Source: Bacillota bacterium (GTDB lineage Bacteria > Bacillota > Thermincolia > Thermincolales > UBA2595). From it: a DNA stretch of 64,000 bases. The stretch is from positions 1 to 64,000 of the forward strand of contig JAJZQD010000002.1 of assembly GCA_021847735.1 (NCBI GenBank), read 5' to 3'. Under the pieces are notes generated by a model, which saw only the letters and a program-made list of their open reading frames with translations, had not been told where the DNA came from and searched no databases. The position numbers were made by a program, and so were the translations under genes. Position 1 is the stretch's first letter, and each line of letters starts with the position of its first letter. Below, in pieces: positions 47,533 to 54,791 of this stretch.

Positions 47533-48246
47533 TTAAGCTGTACCCAGGTAAGCCTCCCTGACCATCTCGTTGTTGCGGAGGTTTTCCGCAGTGTCGTGGA
47601 GGACAATCTGGCCTGAAACAATTACATAGCCCCGGTTGGCGACATGCAGGGCCTGGTTGGCGTTTTGCTCCACCAATAGAATGGTTGTGCCCTGGTGGTT
47701 AAGCTCTTTAATGATTTCAAAAATCTGTTCCACAAGAAGTGGGGCCAGACCCATAGAAGGTTCGTCCAGCAGCAGAATCTTTGGCTGCATCATCAATGCC
47801 CGGCCAATAGCCAGCATCTGCTGTTCCCCGCCACTTAAGGTGCCGCCTTTTTGGCTGAGGCGTTCCTTAATCCGGGGGAACAGTACCATAACCCGTTCAA
47901 GGCTTTCTTTAAACTGCTGCCTGTTCTTTGAGACATATGCTCCCATCTCCAGGTTCTCCAAAACCGTCATCCGGGGGAAAATCCGGCGGCCTTCTGGTAC
48001 ATGCCCGATGCCTTTCTGTACAATCACATGGGGCGGTAGTTTCCCGACCGATTCCCCGGCAAACAGGATACTTCCTTTAGAGGCCTGAACGATACCGGAA
48101 ATGGTTTTTAAAGTAGTGGACTTGCCGGCTCCATTAGAACCGATCAGGGTAACGATTTCGCCCTGGCCAACGGTCAGGGATATGCCCTGTAACGCTTTGA
48201 TAGCCCCGTAACCTGAATAAACCGTATCAAGCTGCAATAATGCCAA
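47533..48246 (-). CDS. livF: Branched-chain amino acid ABC transporter ATP-binding protein LivF
   Basis: Second ATPase of the leucine/isoleucine/valine importer. Walker A GSNGAGKSTTLKTISG, signature LSGGEQQMLAIGRALMMQPK, Walker B ILLLDEPSMG. The open frame continues to 48300, but a TTG at 48246 with AAGGGGG six bases upstream gives 237 aa and a normal LivF N-terminus (ALLQLDTVYSGYGAIKALQG). It begins within a base of the livG stop. Confidence 0.93.
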   Translation of the reverse strand: MALLQLDTVYSGYGAIKALQGISLTVGQGEIVTLIGSNGAGKSTTLKTISGIVQASKGSILFAGESVGKLPPHVIVQKGIGHVPEGRRIFPRMTVLENLEMGAYVSKNRQQFKESLERVMVLFPRIKERLSQKGGTLSGGEQQMLAIGRALMMQPKILLLDEPSMGLAPLLVEQIFEIIKELNHQGTTILLVEQNANQALHVANRGYVIVSGQIVLHDTAENLRNNEMVREAYLGTA

Positions 48247-48247
48247 T

Positions 48248-49036
48248 TTAGGCCCCCCTTTCGTCGTGCTCTGCGGCACCCGGGCCAAGGTAGGCCTCAA
48301 TGACCTTGGGGTCTTTACGGACCTGGTCCGGTGATCCGCTGGCGATATTGACCCCGTAGTCCAAAACAGTCACTGTATCGGAAATCCCCATAACCAGGTG
48401 GATATCATGCTCGATTAGCAAAATACTGAGACCCAAGTCGTCCCGGATACGGCGGATAAAATCCTTCATACCCACTGTTTCCTTAGGGTTCATCCCGGCC
48501 GCTGGCTCATCCAGCAGAAGAACTTTGGGGTGGCTGGCCAGCGCCCTGGCTATTTCCAGTTTGCGCTGTGCACCGTAAGGCAGGTTTTTAGCTAATTCGT
48601 TTTCTTTGCCCTTTAAGCCAACATAGGTTAAGAGTTCAAAGGCCCTTTGCAGAGCGGCTTCTTCTTCGTGCCTTACTTTGGGGGTTTTTAGCAAAATGCT
48701 TATAAGGTTTTCCTTAAGATTGGTATGCATGCCGACGAGTACATTCTCGACAGCAGTTAGATTAGCAAACAGCCGGATATTCTGAAAGGTCCTTTTGATT
48801 CCCCTGCTGGCAATCTGTTCGGGTTTTAAACCCAATAAGCTTTTCCCGTCAAGGTTCAGGCTTCCTTCCTCGGGCTGGTAGATGCCGGTTATCACATTGA
48901 AAAATGTGGTCTTACCTGCCCCGTTGGGTCCGATAAGGCCCGCTATCTGGCCCTTCTCCAGGGCAAAATCTACCTTACATACAGCAACTAATCCGCCAAA
49001 TCGTTTGGTTATCCCTTTAGCTTCAAGCAAAGCCAT
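48248..49036 (-). CDS. livG: Branched-chain amino acid ABC transporter ATP-binding protein LivG
   Basis: First ATPase of the importer, 262 aa. Walker [17 protein letters not shown], Walker [13 protein letters not shown], and the LivG-type end [20 protein letters not shown]. The signature segment [20 protein letters not shown] has YGAQ in place of SGGQ, as is usual in LivG. ATG 49036 with GGGGAGGAG upstream is preferred over the TTG two codons earlier. Confidence 0.94.
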   Translation of the reverse strand: MALLEAKGITKRFGGLVAVCKVDFALEKGQIAGLIGPNGAGKTTFFNVITGIYQPEEGSLNLDGKSLLGLKPEQIASRGIKRTFQNIRLFANLTAVENVLVGMHTNLKENLISILLKTPKVRHEEEAALQRAFELLTYVGLKGKENELAKNLPYGAQRKLEIARALASHPKVLLLDEPAAGMNPKETVGMKDFIRRIRDDLGLSILLIEHDIHLVMGISDTVTVLDYGVNIASGSPDQVRKDPKVIEAYLGPGAAEHDERGA

Positions 49037-49038
49037 AC

Positions 49039-50283
49039 TCAACTCTCCTCCCCTTTGGCCGGCCGGTCTGCCTTTTCTTCAAGAAGTTCCATTTCCCGGC
49101 GTTTTGCCGGTATTAATCCTTGGGGGCGGAATATCATCATAACCACCAGAATCAAACCAAAGACCAGGCGCTCAAATTTAGCAGGTTCCAGCTGTGTGGG
49201 AATGTTCAGGATTCCACTGTCTCTCAACTGGGCCAGAAACTCGGAGAAGGATTTCAACACCTGGGATTGAAGCATTACGACCGCCGTTGCACCCACAATG
49301 GCACCAGGAATACTGCCCATACCGCCCAGGATGACCATAGCCAGCACCCCGATAGACTCCATAAAGGTAAAACTGGAAGGGTCAATAAAAGTCTGCTTGG
49401 CGGCAAAAACGACTCCCATCATCCCGGCGAAGGATGCACCGATGGCAAAAGCCATTAATTTTGTGCGCAATAGGGGAATACCCATAGCCCTGGCGGCCAC
49501 CTCGTCCTCACGGATAGCAGCCCAAGCCCGTCCGATTCTGGAATGCTCCAGCCGGCGGGTAACAAAAATAACAAAGAAAACGATACCCATAACAATAAAA
49601 TAGTAGTAAATAGGCTTATTCAAGGTAAAACCGAAAAGGGCGGGCGGCTGTATTGGTGTAATCCCTTTAGGGCCGTTGGTAATGTTCACAGGCTTGTCCA
49701 GATTGTTAAAAATAATCCTGATAATTTCCCCAAAGCCAAGGGTTACAATAGCCAGGTAGTCACCCCTAAGCCTCAGGGCTGGCAACCCGAGAAGAATCCC
49801 GGTTATTCCCGCAGCTAAAAGACTTAACGGCAGAAACACCCAAAACCATTCCCCGGCCAGGGGAAACTTGGCAAAATGAATAAAATTGCCTGCCTGGTCT
49901 GAAGCAAAAATTGCGTAGATATATGCCCCTGTGGCATAAAAAGCTACATAGCCCAAATCGAGTAAACCGGCAAAACCAACTACAATATTTAGTCCCAAAG
50001 CCAAGGCCACGTAAATCCCGACCTGGGTGGCCACATTCATATAATAAAGGTTGAATGAACCGATAATTGGCATCAAAACAAGTGTCCCAATAAGGACAAA
50101 GAAAAGTTTCGCTTTTGTGGAAAGAGGCAAGTAGTATACCAAAAGCACGGAACCGATAAAGAAGAGGAATGCAAACAGGGAACGGGGAACTACCGAAACT
50201 GTGAGGGCGGCGCCTCCCATAGCCAGCAGCGCCACCAGGTAACTCATCCAGGGTTTAGTTAGCATTGATTTAAACTTATCCAC
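49039..50283 (-). CDS. livM: Branched-chain amino acid ABC transporter permease LivM
   Basis: Second permease of the importer, 414 aa, about ten membrane helices. Typical segments: LGLNIVVGFAGLLDLGYVAF, LRLRGDYLAIVTLGFGEIIR and TRRLEHSRIGRAWAAIREDE (the coupling region). GTG start with GGAGGTGAG upstream. The stop lies just before the livG start. Confidence 0.93.
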   Translation of the reverse strand: MDKFKSMLTKPWMSYLVALLAMGGAALTVSVVPRSLFAFLFFIGSVLLVYYLPLSTKAKLFFVLIGTLVLMPIIGSFNLYYMNVATQVGIYVALALGLNIVVGFAGLLDLGYVAFYATGAYIYAIFASDQAGNFIHFAKFPLAGEWFWVFLPLSLLAAGITGILLGLPALRLRGDYLAIVTLGFGEIIRIIFNNLDKPVNITNGPKGITPIQPPALFGFTLNKPIYYYFIVMGIVFFVIFVTRRLEHSRIGRAWAAIREDEVAARAMGIPLLRTKLMAFAIGASFAGMMGVVFAAKQTFIDPSSFTFMESIGVLAMVILGGMGSIPGAIVGATAVVMLQSQVLKSFSEFLAQLRDSGILNIPTQLEPAKFERLVFGLILVVMMIFRPQGLIPAKRREMELLEEKADRPAKGEES

Positions 50284-50296
50284 GCCCGCTCACCTC

Positions 50297-51256
50297 CTAA
50301 ACCTTGTCTCTGACTACTTCACCAAGCAGTCCGGATGGTTTAAAAATGAGAACGGCGATAAGGATTACAAAGGCAAAAACATCCTTGTATTCTGCCCCCA
50401 CGACGCCACCGGTGGCCATACCGAGGTAGGCGGAACCCAGGGTTTCAAAAAGGCCAAGGAGTACGCCGCCGACCATCGCGCCGGGAATATTCCCGATGCC
50501 TCCGAAAACCGCGGCAGTAAAAGCCTTTAAGCCAAGAATAAAGCCGATATAGGGGTGGATTAGAGAGTACTGCATGCCAAAAAGCACTCCTGCTGCACCG
50601 CCGAGGGCCGGCCCGATGAAAAAGGTTAAGGAGATAACTCCATTGACATTAACCCCCATTAAACTGGCAGTTGTCGGATCCTGAGCGACAGCCCGGAGAG
50701 CCTTGCCCATCCTGCTTTTCTGTACAAATGCAGTGAGGGCAACCATCATTCCAAGGGCGGTTACAATAACAATCAGGGTTTTGACCGGGACGTTGACATT
50801 TTTAGTCAAATGCAGGTTTTGGCTAAACAGTGTCGGGTAATTAACATAAAAGGCATTGTGCCACAACCCTTCCACCAGACGAACTACGTCCTGCAGGATA
50901 AAAGAGACGCCGATTGCGGAGATGAGGGGAACAAGCTTGCCCACATTTCTCAATGGCCTATAAGCAACTCTTTCAATTGCAACTCCCAAGAACCCACTTA
51001 AGACAGCACCGACGATAAGGGCAACAAGTAAGGCTAAAAGAGCGGGCATGGTGTTTAAAACACCGGCAGATTGTAAGAAAAGCAGGGTTTCCGCCCCTAC
51101 AAAAGCACCAAACATGAATATTTCACTGTGGGCAAAATTGATGAACTCCAGGATGCCGTAAACCATGGTATAACCTAAAGCGACCACAGCGTACACAAAA
51201 CCGAGGGTTAGTCCATCAATAACAACTTGGGGCAGCATTGACCAGAATTGTTCCAC
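50297..51256 (-). CDS. livH: Branched-chain amino acid ABC transporter permease LivH
   Basis: First permease of the importer. Segments TLGFVYAVVALGYTMVYGIL, FINFAHSEIFMFGA, SRMGKALRAVAQDPTTASLM and KAFTAAVFGGIGNIPGAMVG are typical. GTG 51274 begins the open frame but would place the ribosome binding site inside the gene; GTG 51256, eight bases after AAAGGGG, gives 319 aa and is preferred. Confidence 0.93.
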   Translation of the reverse strand: MEQFWSMLPQVVIDGLTLGFVYAVVALGYTMVYGILEFINFAHSEIFMFGAFVGAETLLFLQSAGVLNTMPALLALLVALIVGAVLSGFLGVAIERVAYRPLRNVGKLVPLISAIGVSFILQDVVRLVEGLWHNAFYVNYPTLFSQNLHLTKNVNVPVKTLIVIVTALGMMVALTAFVQKSRMGKALRAVAQDPTTASLMGVNVNGVISLTFFIGPALGGAAGVLFGMQYSLIHPYIGFILGLKAFTAAVFGGIGNIPGAMVGGVLLGLFETLGSAYLGMATGGVVGAEYKDVFAFVILIAVLIFKPSGLLGEVVRDKV

Positions 51257-51299
51257 TTCTTCGACCCCTTTCACCAGAAAAGTTTGCTAAACAACAATA

Positions 51300-51320
51300 G
51301 GGCGGGCCATAGACCCGCCC
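51300..51320 (-). terminator. GC-rich hairpin between livJ and livH
   Basis: Perfect stem gggcggg (51300-51306) with cccgccc (51314-51320), followed on the minus strand by a T-rich but interrupted tail (tattgttgttt). It probably acts as a partial terminator or RNA stabiliser that keeps the binding protein in excess over the membrane parts. Confidence 0.6.
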
Positions 51321-51349
51321 ATCGTTTTTAACCGAATCTTTTGCTATTC

Positions 51350-52540
51350 CTATTTTTCACCGATTAGTTCACCAGGGTAGGTCTCGCCTTTGAATTCGAA
51401 GAAGTAAACCTTGGCGTTTTTGTTGTCACCTTTGTCATCAAAGGTGACAGTAGTGGCAATACCTTTAAAATCTGCGGTTTTACGGATTTCCGCGGCTACA
51501 TCCTGACGGGCGGGCATTTTGCCCCCGTTGGCTTTGAGAAGGTTTTCTATACCGTTTAAGGCCACCAGAGCGGCATCATAACCGTACGCTGAATAGGATT
51601 CTACGTTTTTGCCAAACTTTTGTTTGTACTGCTCGGCCCACGCTTTACCTTCAGCTGTCTTAGTAATGTCAGTTGCGGCAGTGGTGTAGATCAAGCCGGT
51701 AATGTTTTTACCTGCAATCTTGACGATTTCAGAGCTGTCCAGACCGTCGCCGCCCATATATTTGGCAGTAATACCTTTTTCACGGGCTTGTTTGACCATA
51801 ATTCCGGCCTCAGGATACATCCCGCCAAAATAAATCATGTCAGGCTTAAAAGCCCCTACCTTGGTCAAAACAGCACTGAAATCAACTTCACCGGCGGTGA
51901 TGCCTTCATAACCAACCACTTTAAGACCAAGTTTTTCGGTTTCCTTCTTAAATTCGTCAGCCAAGCCTTGACCGTAAGCAGTTTTGTCATGAATGACAAA
52001 CACGGATTTCACGCCAAGCTTGTCTTTGGCATAGCCGGCGCCGGCGGGTCCCTGTACATCGTCCCGAACGCAGATCCGGTTGACGGTCGGCAGCCTGCGG
52101 TCAGTGACTTTGGGGGCGGTGTTAGCCGGTGATACCATGGCTAGATTCCCCGTGTTATAAACCTCGGAGGAGGGGATCGCAACTCCCGAGTTGTAATGCC
52201 CGATTACAGCAAGGATACTGGGGTCTGCGATAAGTTTTTCAGCAACAGAGACGCCCATCTTGGGGTCTGCCTGGTCATCCTGGGGAGCCAGTTCCAATTT
52301 GAATCCCAGCTTCTCAAATTCAGCTTTTTTCTCTTCGAGAGCCATTTGGGCCCCAAGCTTAATGGATTCGCCCACAGCGGCCTGAGCACCGGACAAGGGG
52401 CTCGAGGTGGCAATTTTAATTACCTTGCCCGCGTCTGCAGCTTGCTTTTCGCCTTCAGTGGTTTTTGCCCCGCCGCAGCCTGATACTATTAGGGCCATAA
52501 TCATGAGCAGGGAAGCAACAAGCAAAAGTTTTCTTTTCAT
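51350..52540 (-). CDS. livJ: Branched-chain amino acid ABC transporter substrate-binding lipoprotein
   Basis: 396-aa extracytoplasmic binding protein. The lipoprotein signal peptide ends LIVSGCGG, with the lipidated Cys at residue 22. The Leu/Ile/Val-binding fold shows IKIATSSPLSGAQAAVGESI, AVIGHYNSGVAIPSSEVYN, and KSVFVIHDKTAYGQGLADEF. AAGGAGGTCAC precedes the ATG. First gene of the leftward livJHMGF operon; ligand preference among amino acids cannot be read from the sequence. Confidence 0.93.
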   Translation of the reverse strand: MKRKLLLVASLLMIMALIVSGCGGAKTTEGEKQAADAGKVIKIATSSPLSGAQAAVGESIKLGAQMALEEKKAEFEKLGFKLELAPQDDQADPKMGVSVAEKLIADPSILAVIGHYNSGVAIPSSEVYNTGNLAMVSPANTAPKVTDRRLPTVNRICVRDDVQGPAGAGYAKDKLGVKSVFVIHDKTAYGQGLADEFKKETEKLGLKVVGYEGITAGEVDFSAVLTKVGAFKPDMIYFGGMYPEAGIMVKQAREKGITAKYMGGDGLDSSEIVKIAGKNITGLIYTTAATDITKTAEGKAWAEQYKQKFGKNVESYSAYGYDAALVALNGIENLLKANGGKMPARQDVAAEIRKTADFKGIATTVTFDDKGDNKNAKVYFFEFKGETYPGELIGEK

Positions 52541-53010
52541 CTAGTGACCTCCTTAGATTAATGTGATAACTTTTTAGATAAATTTTCTTTCACACCGGTG
52601 TTTCTGAGACCACCCCCTAAAAATTTTTTCTGAGGGTCTTAGTTGCAAGTTGTTTTTTACACTTAAAAGCCTGGAGATTCACAAAAGACTGTTCCAGGCT
52701 TCGGTGCCTTGAAATAATATCCTGACCAACCATATTCTGTGTAGGGTGAAGGTAATATTCGGCAAGGAACGGCGATAATCCTTCTCACTATAATATATTT
52801 TTATTATTAATGTCGTTATTTTACTGCAGTTTTTAAGCCCTCAAGTTACAACTGCTCAGGAGGCCCTGTAAAACCGGGCTAGGGGGGTATTATGCTAAAA
52901 ATTAAAGGAATATGGTAAATAATGTCGAATTGTGGAAAGCATGAATCAAAAGGCTGTACACCTCTTAGCTTTGGCCGAACGGACAAGGCATTATTTTCTG
53001 GGGGGAGAAC
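52541..53010. other. Divergent intergenic region between livJ and the PP2C gene
   Basis: No gene. It holds an 8-bp perfect stem agcctgga/tccaggct (52668-52700) that on the minus strand is followed by tttt, a perfect TATAAT (52796-52801) without a good -35, AT-rich DNA (52795-52825), and a Spo0A-box-like site (52923). Leaders and promoters of both divergent units must lie here, but I cannot place them with confidence. Confidence 0.5.
52923..52929 (+). promoter_or_regulatory. Spo0A-box-like site upstream of the PP2C gene
   Basis: TGTCGAA, an exact 7-base 0A box, 82 bases before the phosphatase start. A 7-mer occurs by chance several times in a window of this size, so support comes mainly from the second intergenic site in the same cassette (54549). 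Confidence 0.4.
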
Positions 53011-54513
53011 ATGACATTACGCCGAAAAACATTGATTATTATCGGACTTACACTGGTTACCCTAATGAGTGTGCTTTTTGTAATGTTTCGCAACATAAGC
53101 GTAAAATACTATTTCCTTTATCTCCTGACAAGCGGCCTGGTGTTCGGCTTAGCAGTCTTGTATCTTTTGGAAAGAGTGGTGCTGTCCCGGCTTGGCCGCC
53201 TCAGTAAAGATGTTAACCGTATTGGCGCGGGGGGTAACCTTGCGGCCCGGGTTTCTATTGACGGCGATGATGAATTGTCCAGTCTGGCCGGTTCGGTAAA
53301 CGGAATGCTGGAGGCGTTGGAGCGGTCACAAAACGAGTTGTTTAACCAGAGGGCTGCAGAGGAGGAATTAAGGGAAAGTGAAGAGCGATTCCGCCGGCTG
53401 GTGGAAAATGCCCCTCTGGGCATCCTGGTTCTGGACCTTCAGGGGACAGTAACAACGGTTAACCCGAGTTTGGTTAAAATCTTGGGGCCGCCGTCGGAGG
53501 ATTGGGTCGTAGGTATCAATTTGCTTACTTATCCGCCCTTTTCTCAATCCGGAATATCTGACAGTATCCGCCAATGCATGGAAACCGGGGGGATAGTCAT
53601 TTCCGAGCATGCTTATATATCCAAAGGGGGTAATTTTGTTTGGCTGTGTATCTACCTGACCCCTTTGACACGTGCCGGGGGGAAAATTACCGGCGTACTC
53701 TTACTGGTTGAAGATATCACCGAGCGGAAAAAGGTTGAAGAGGAACTTCTGCAAAAGGATCGCAGGATACAGAAAGAACTACAATTGGCCAGCACTATCC
53801 AGTCAAGCCTGTTTCCCATTAATTTACCCCAAGTCCCGGGAGTTACCCTGGCGGCTACTGCGGTATCGGCGAATGAAGTCGGAGGGGACTATTGCGACTT
53901 ATTTATCAACAAATATAACAAGCTGGGGATTGCCATCGGGGATGTAATGGGCAAGGGGGTTCCGGCGGCGTTATTTGTTGCCATGACCTATGCCGTTGTG
54001 CGAAATTATGCTTTAGAAACCGAACAACCAAGCGCAGTGGTAAATCGTGTAAATAGAGTTCTGTTTCCGCAGTTGGAAAATGCCCAGCAGTTCATTACCT
54101 TTTTTTACGCCCTTTACGACCCGCAAACCAGGGAATTGGTCTATACCAATGCCGGTCATAATCCTCCTATAGTCTACCGGGCTTCCACGGGAGAATGTGA
54201 AACTCTTGAGGTGAGAGATTATTTCATGGGAGGTATTCTGGAGGCAGAGTACAGGGAAGGAAAAACTATGCTTAATCCGGGAGACGTGGTACTTTTTTAT
54301 ACGGACGGACTGAAGGAAGGCAGGAACAAAGAAAAAGAGCAGTTTGGTATGGAACGGATAACCCAAAATCTTAAAGTAAACCACATTTATGACCCGGCAA
54401 GTATTCAGGAAATAATCTCCTGTGAGTTTAGCGAGTTCCTGGACGGAGAACTGCCTTTGGATGACGTGACGATGATAGTCATCAAAATTGATGAAATCCG
54501 GGTTTTTGCTTAA
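53011..54513 (+). CDS. Membrane HAMP-PAS-PP2C (SpoIIE/RsbU-type) phosphatase
   Basis: 500 aa. Two membrane helices (about residues 7-27 and 33-52), a HAMP linker (about 52-105), a PAS domain (about 118-240), and a PP2C serine phosphatase (about 255-498) with NEVGGDYCD, GDVMGKGVPAALFVAM, NAGHNPPIVY, FYTDGLKEGR and LDDVTMIVI, so the metal-binding Asp residues are intact. Such phosphatases dephosphorylate STAS anti-anti-sigma proteins; a STAS gene lies at 59112. There is no extracellular sensor between the two helices, so the input is likely through PAS. GGGGGGAG precedes the ATG. Confidence 0.9.
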   Translation: MTLRRKTLIIIGLTLVTLMSVLFVMFRNISVKYYFLYLLTSGLVFGLAVLYLLERVVLSRLGRLSKDVNRIGAGGNLAARVSIDGDDELSSLAGSVNGMLEALERSQNELFNQRAAEEELRESEERFRRLVENAPLGILVLDLQGTVTTVNPSLVKILGPPSEDWVVGINLLTYPPFSQSGISDSIRQCMETGGIVISEHAYISKGGNFVWLCIYLTPLTRAGGKITGVLLLVEDITERKKVEEELLQKDRRIQKELQLASTIQSSLFPINLPQVPGVTLAATAVSANEVGGDYCDLFINKYNKLGIAIGDVMGKGVPAALFVAMTYAVVRNYALETEQPSAVVNRVNRVLFPQLENAQQFITFFYALYDPQTRELVYTNAGHNPPIVYRASTGECETLEVRDYFMGGILEAEYREGKTMLNPGDVVLFYTDGLKEGRNKEKEQFGMERITQNLKVNHIYDPASIQEIISCEFSEFLDGELPLDDVTMIVIKIDEIRVFA

Positions 54514-54548
54514 AATTGCAGAAAGCCAGCAGGATAAATGGTAGAAGT

Positions 54549-54555
54549 TGTCGAA
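54549..54555 (+). promoter_or_regulatory. Spo0A-box-like site upstream of the riboswitch
   Basis: TGTCGAA within ttgtcgaaaa, a good match to the extended 0A box. A possible -10 (taaaat, 54585-54590) has no recognisable -35 at proper distance; the box would lie near -45, a place from which Spo0A activates sigma-A promoters in Bacillus. Regulation is inference. Confidence 0.5.
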
Positions 54556-54612
54556 AACACTAGCTAAATGCAGATTGTGAAAAATAAAATAATGTCTCCG
54601 GGGAGACTGGAA

Positions 54613-54720
54613 AATGGTAAACTTTCCGAAAGGAAAGGGCACAAAACTACGGGTCTAAGGTAGTTTGGCGGACCTGACCAAGAGCCGCCGAACACTGCTA
54701 TGACAGCCGGGTTACCCAGA
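54613..54720 (+). ncRNA. Cyclic di-GMP-I riboswitch (GEMM-I)
   Basis: The sequence follows the GEMM-I plan. The closing helix P1 is ggtaa (54616-54620) with ttacc (54712-54716). Next is a short stem tttcc/ggaaa capped by a GAAA tetraloop (54623-54636), then the conserved core gggcacaaaactacgggt and ctaagg (54637-54660), a variable hairpin ggcgg/ccgcc (54667-54689), and finally acagccgggttacc. This matches the Vibrio Vc2 aptamer order of AAAC, GAAA loop, GCAAAGCC-like, GGxCTAA and GGGGTTACC. The P1 3' strand abuts a possible antiterminator (ccagaa 54716-54721 with ttctgg 54734-54739). Confidence 0.85.
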
Positions 54721-54727
54721 AAGGAAA

Positions 54728-54765
54728 AACCTGTTCTGGTTGAAATATGCCCGAACGGGTTTTTT
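54728..54765 (+). terminator. Riboswitch expression-platform terminator
   Basis: Stem aacctgttc (54728-54736) with gaacgggtt (54753-54761), one G-U pair, followed by a T-run (54760-54765). It overlaps the 3' arm of the proposed antiterminator, so the two are mutually exclusive. Ligand-stabilised P1 should favour the terminator, predicting reduced expression at high c-di-GMP. Confidence 0.8.
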
Positions 54766-54791
54766 AAACGTACACAAAGAAGGTGACGCCC

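Noticed and set aside
52541-52640. T-box-like sequence (aggggg-tggtc) in the livJ leader
   Set aside because: The T-box consensus continues with accgcg, which is absent, and I could not find a specifier stem or matching terminator arrangement.
52754-52779. Possible sigma-28 promoter (taat, 14 bases, ggcgataa) upstream of the PP2C gene
   Set aside because: One mismatch in each element, imperfect spacing and a long distance to the gene; not distinguishable from chance.
52932-53207. 91-codon open frame overlapping the start of the PP2C gene
   Set aside because: It overlaps the phosphatase in another frame, lacks a ribosome binding site, and its sequence resembles nothing; the phosphatase start has a strong site.
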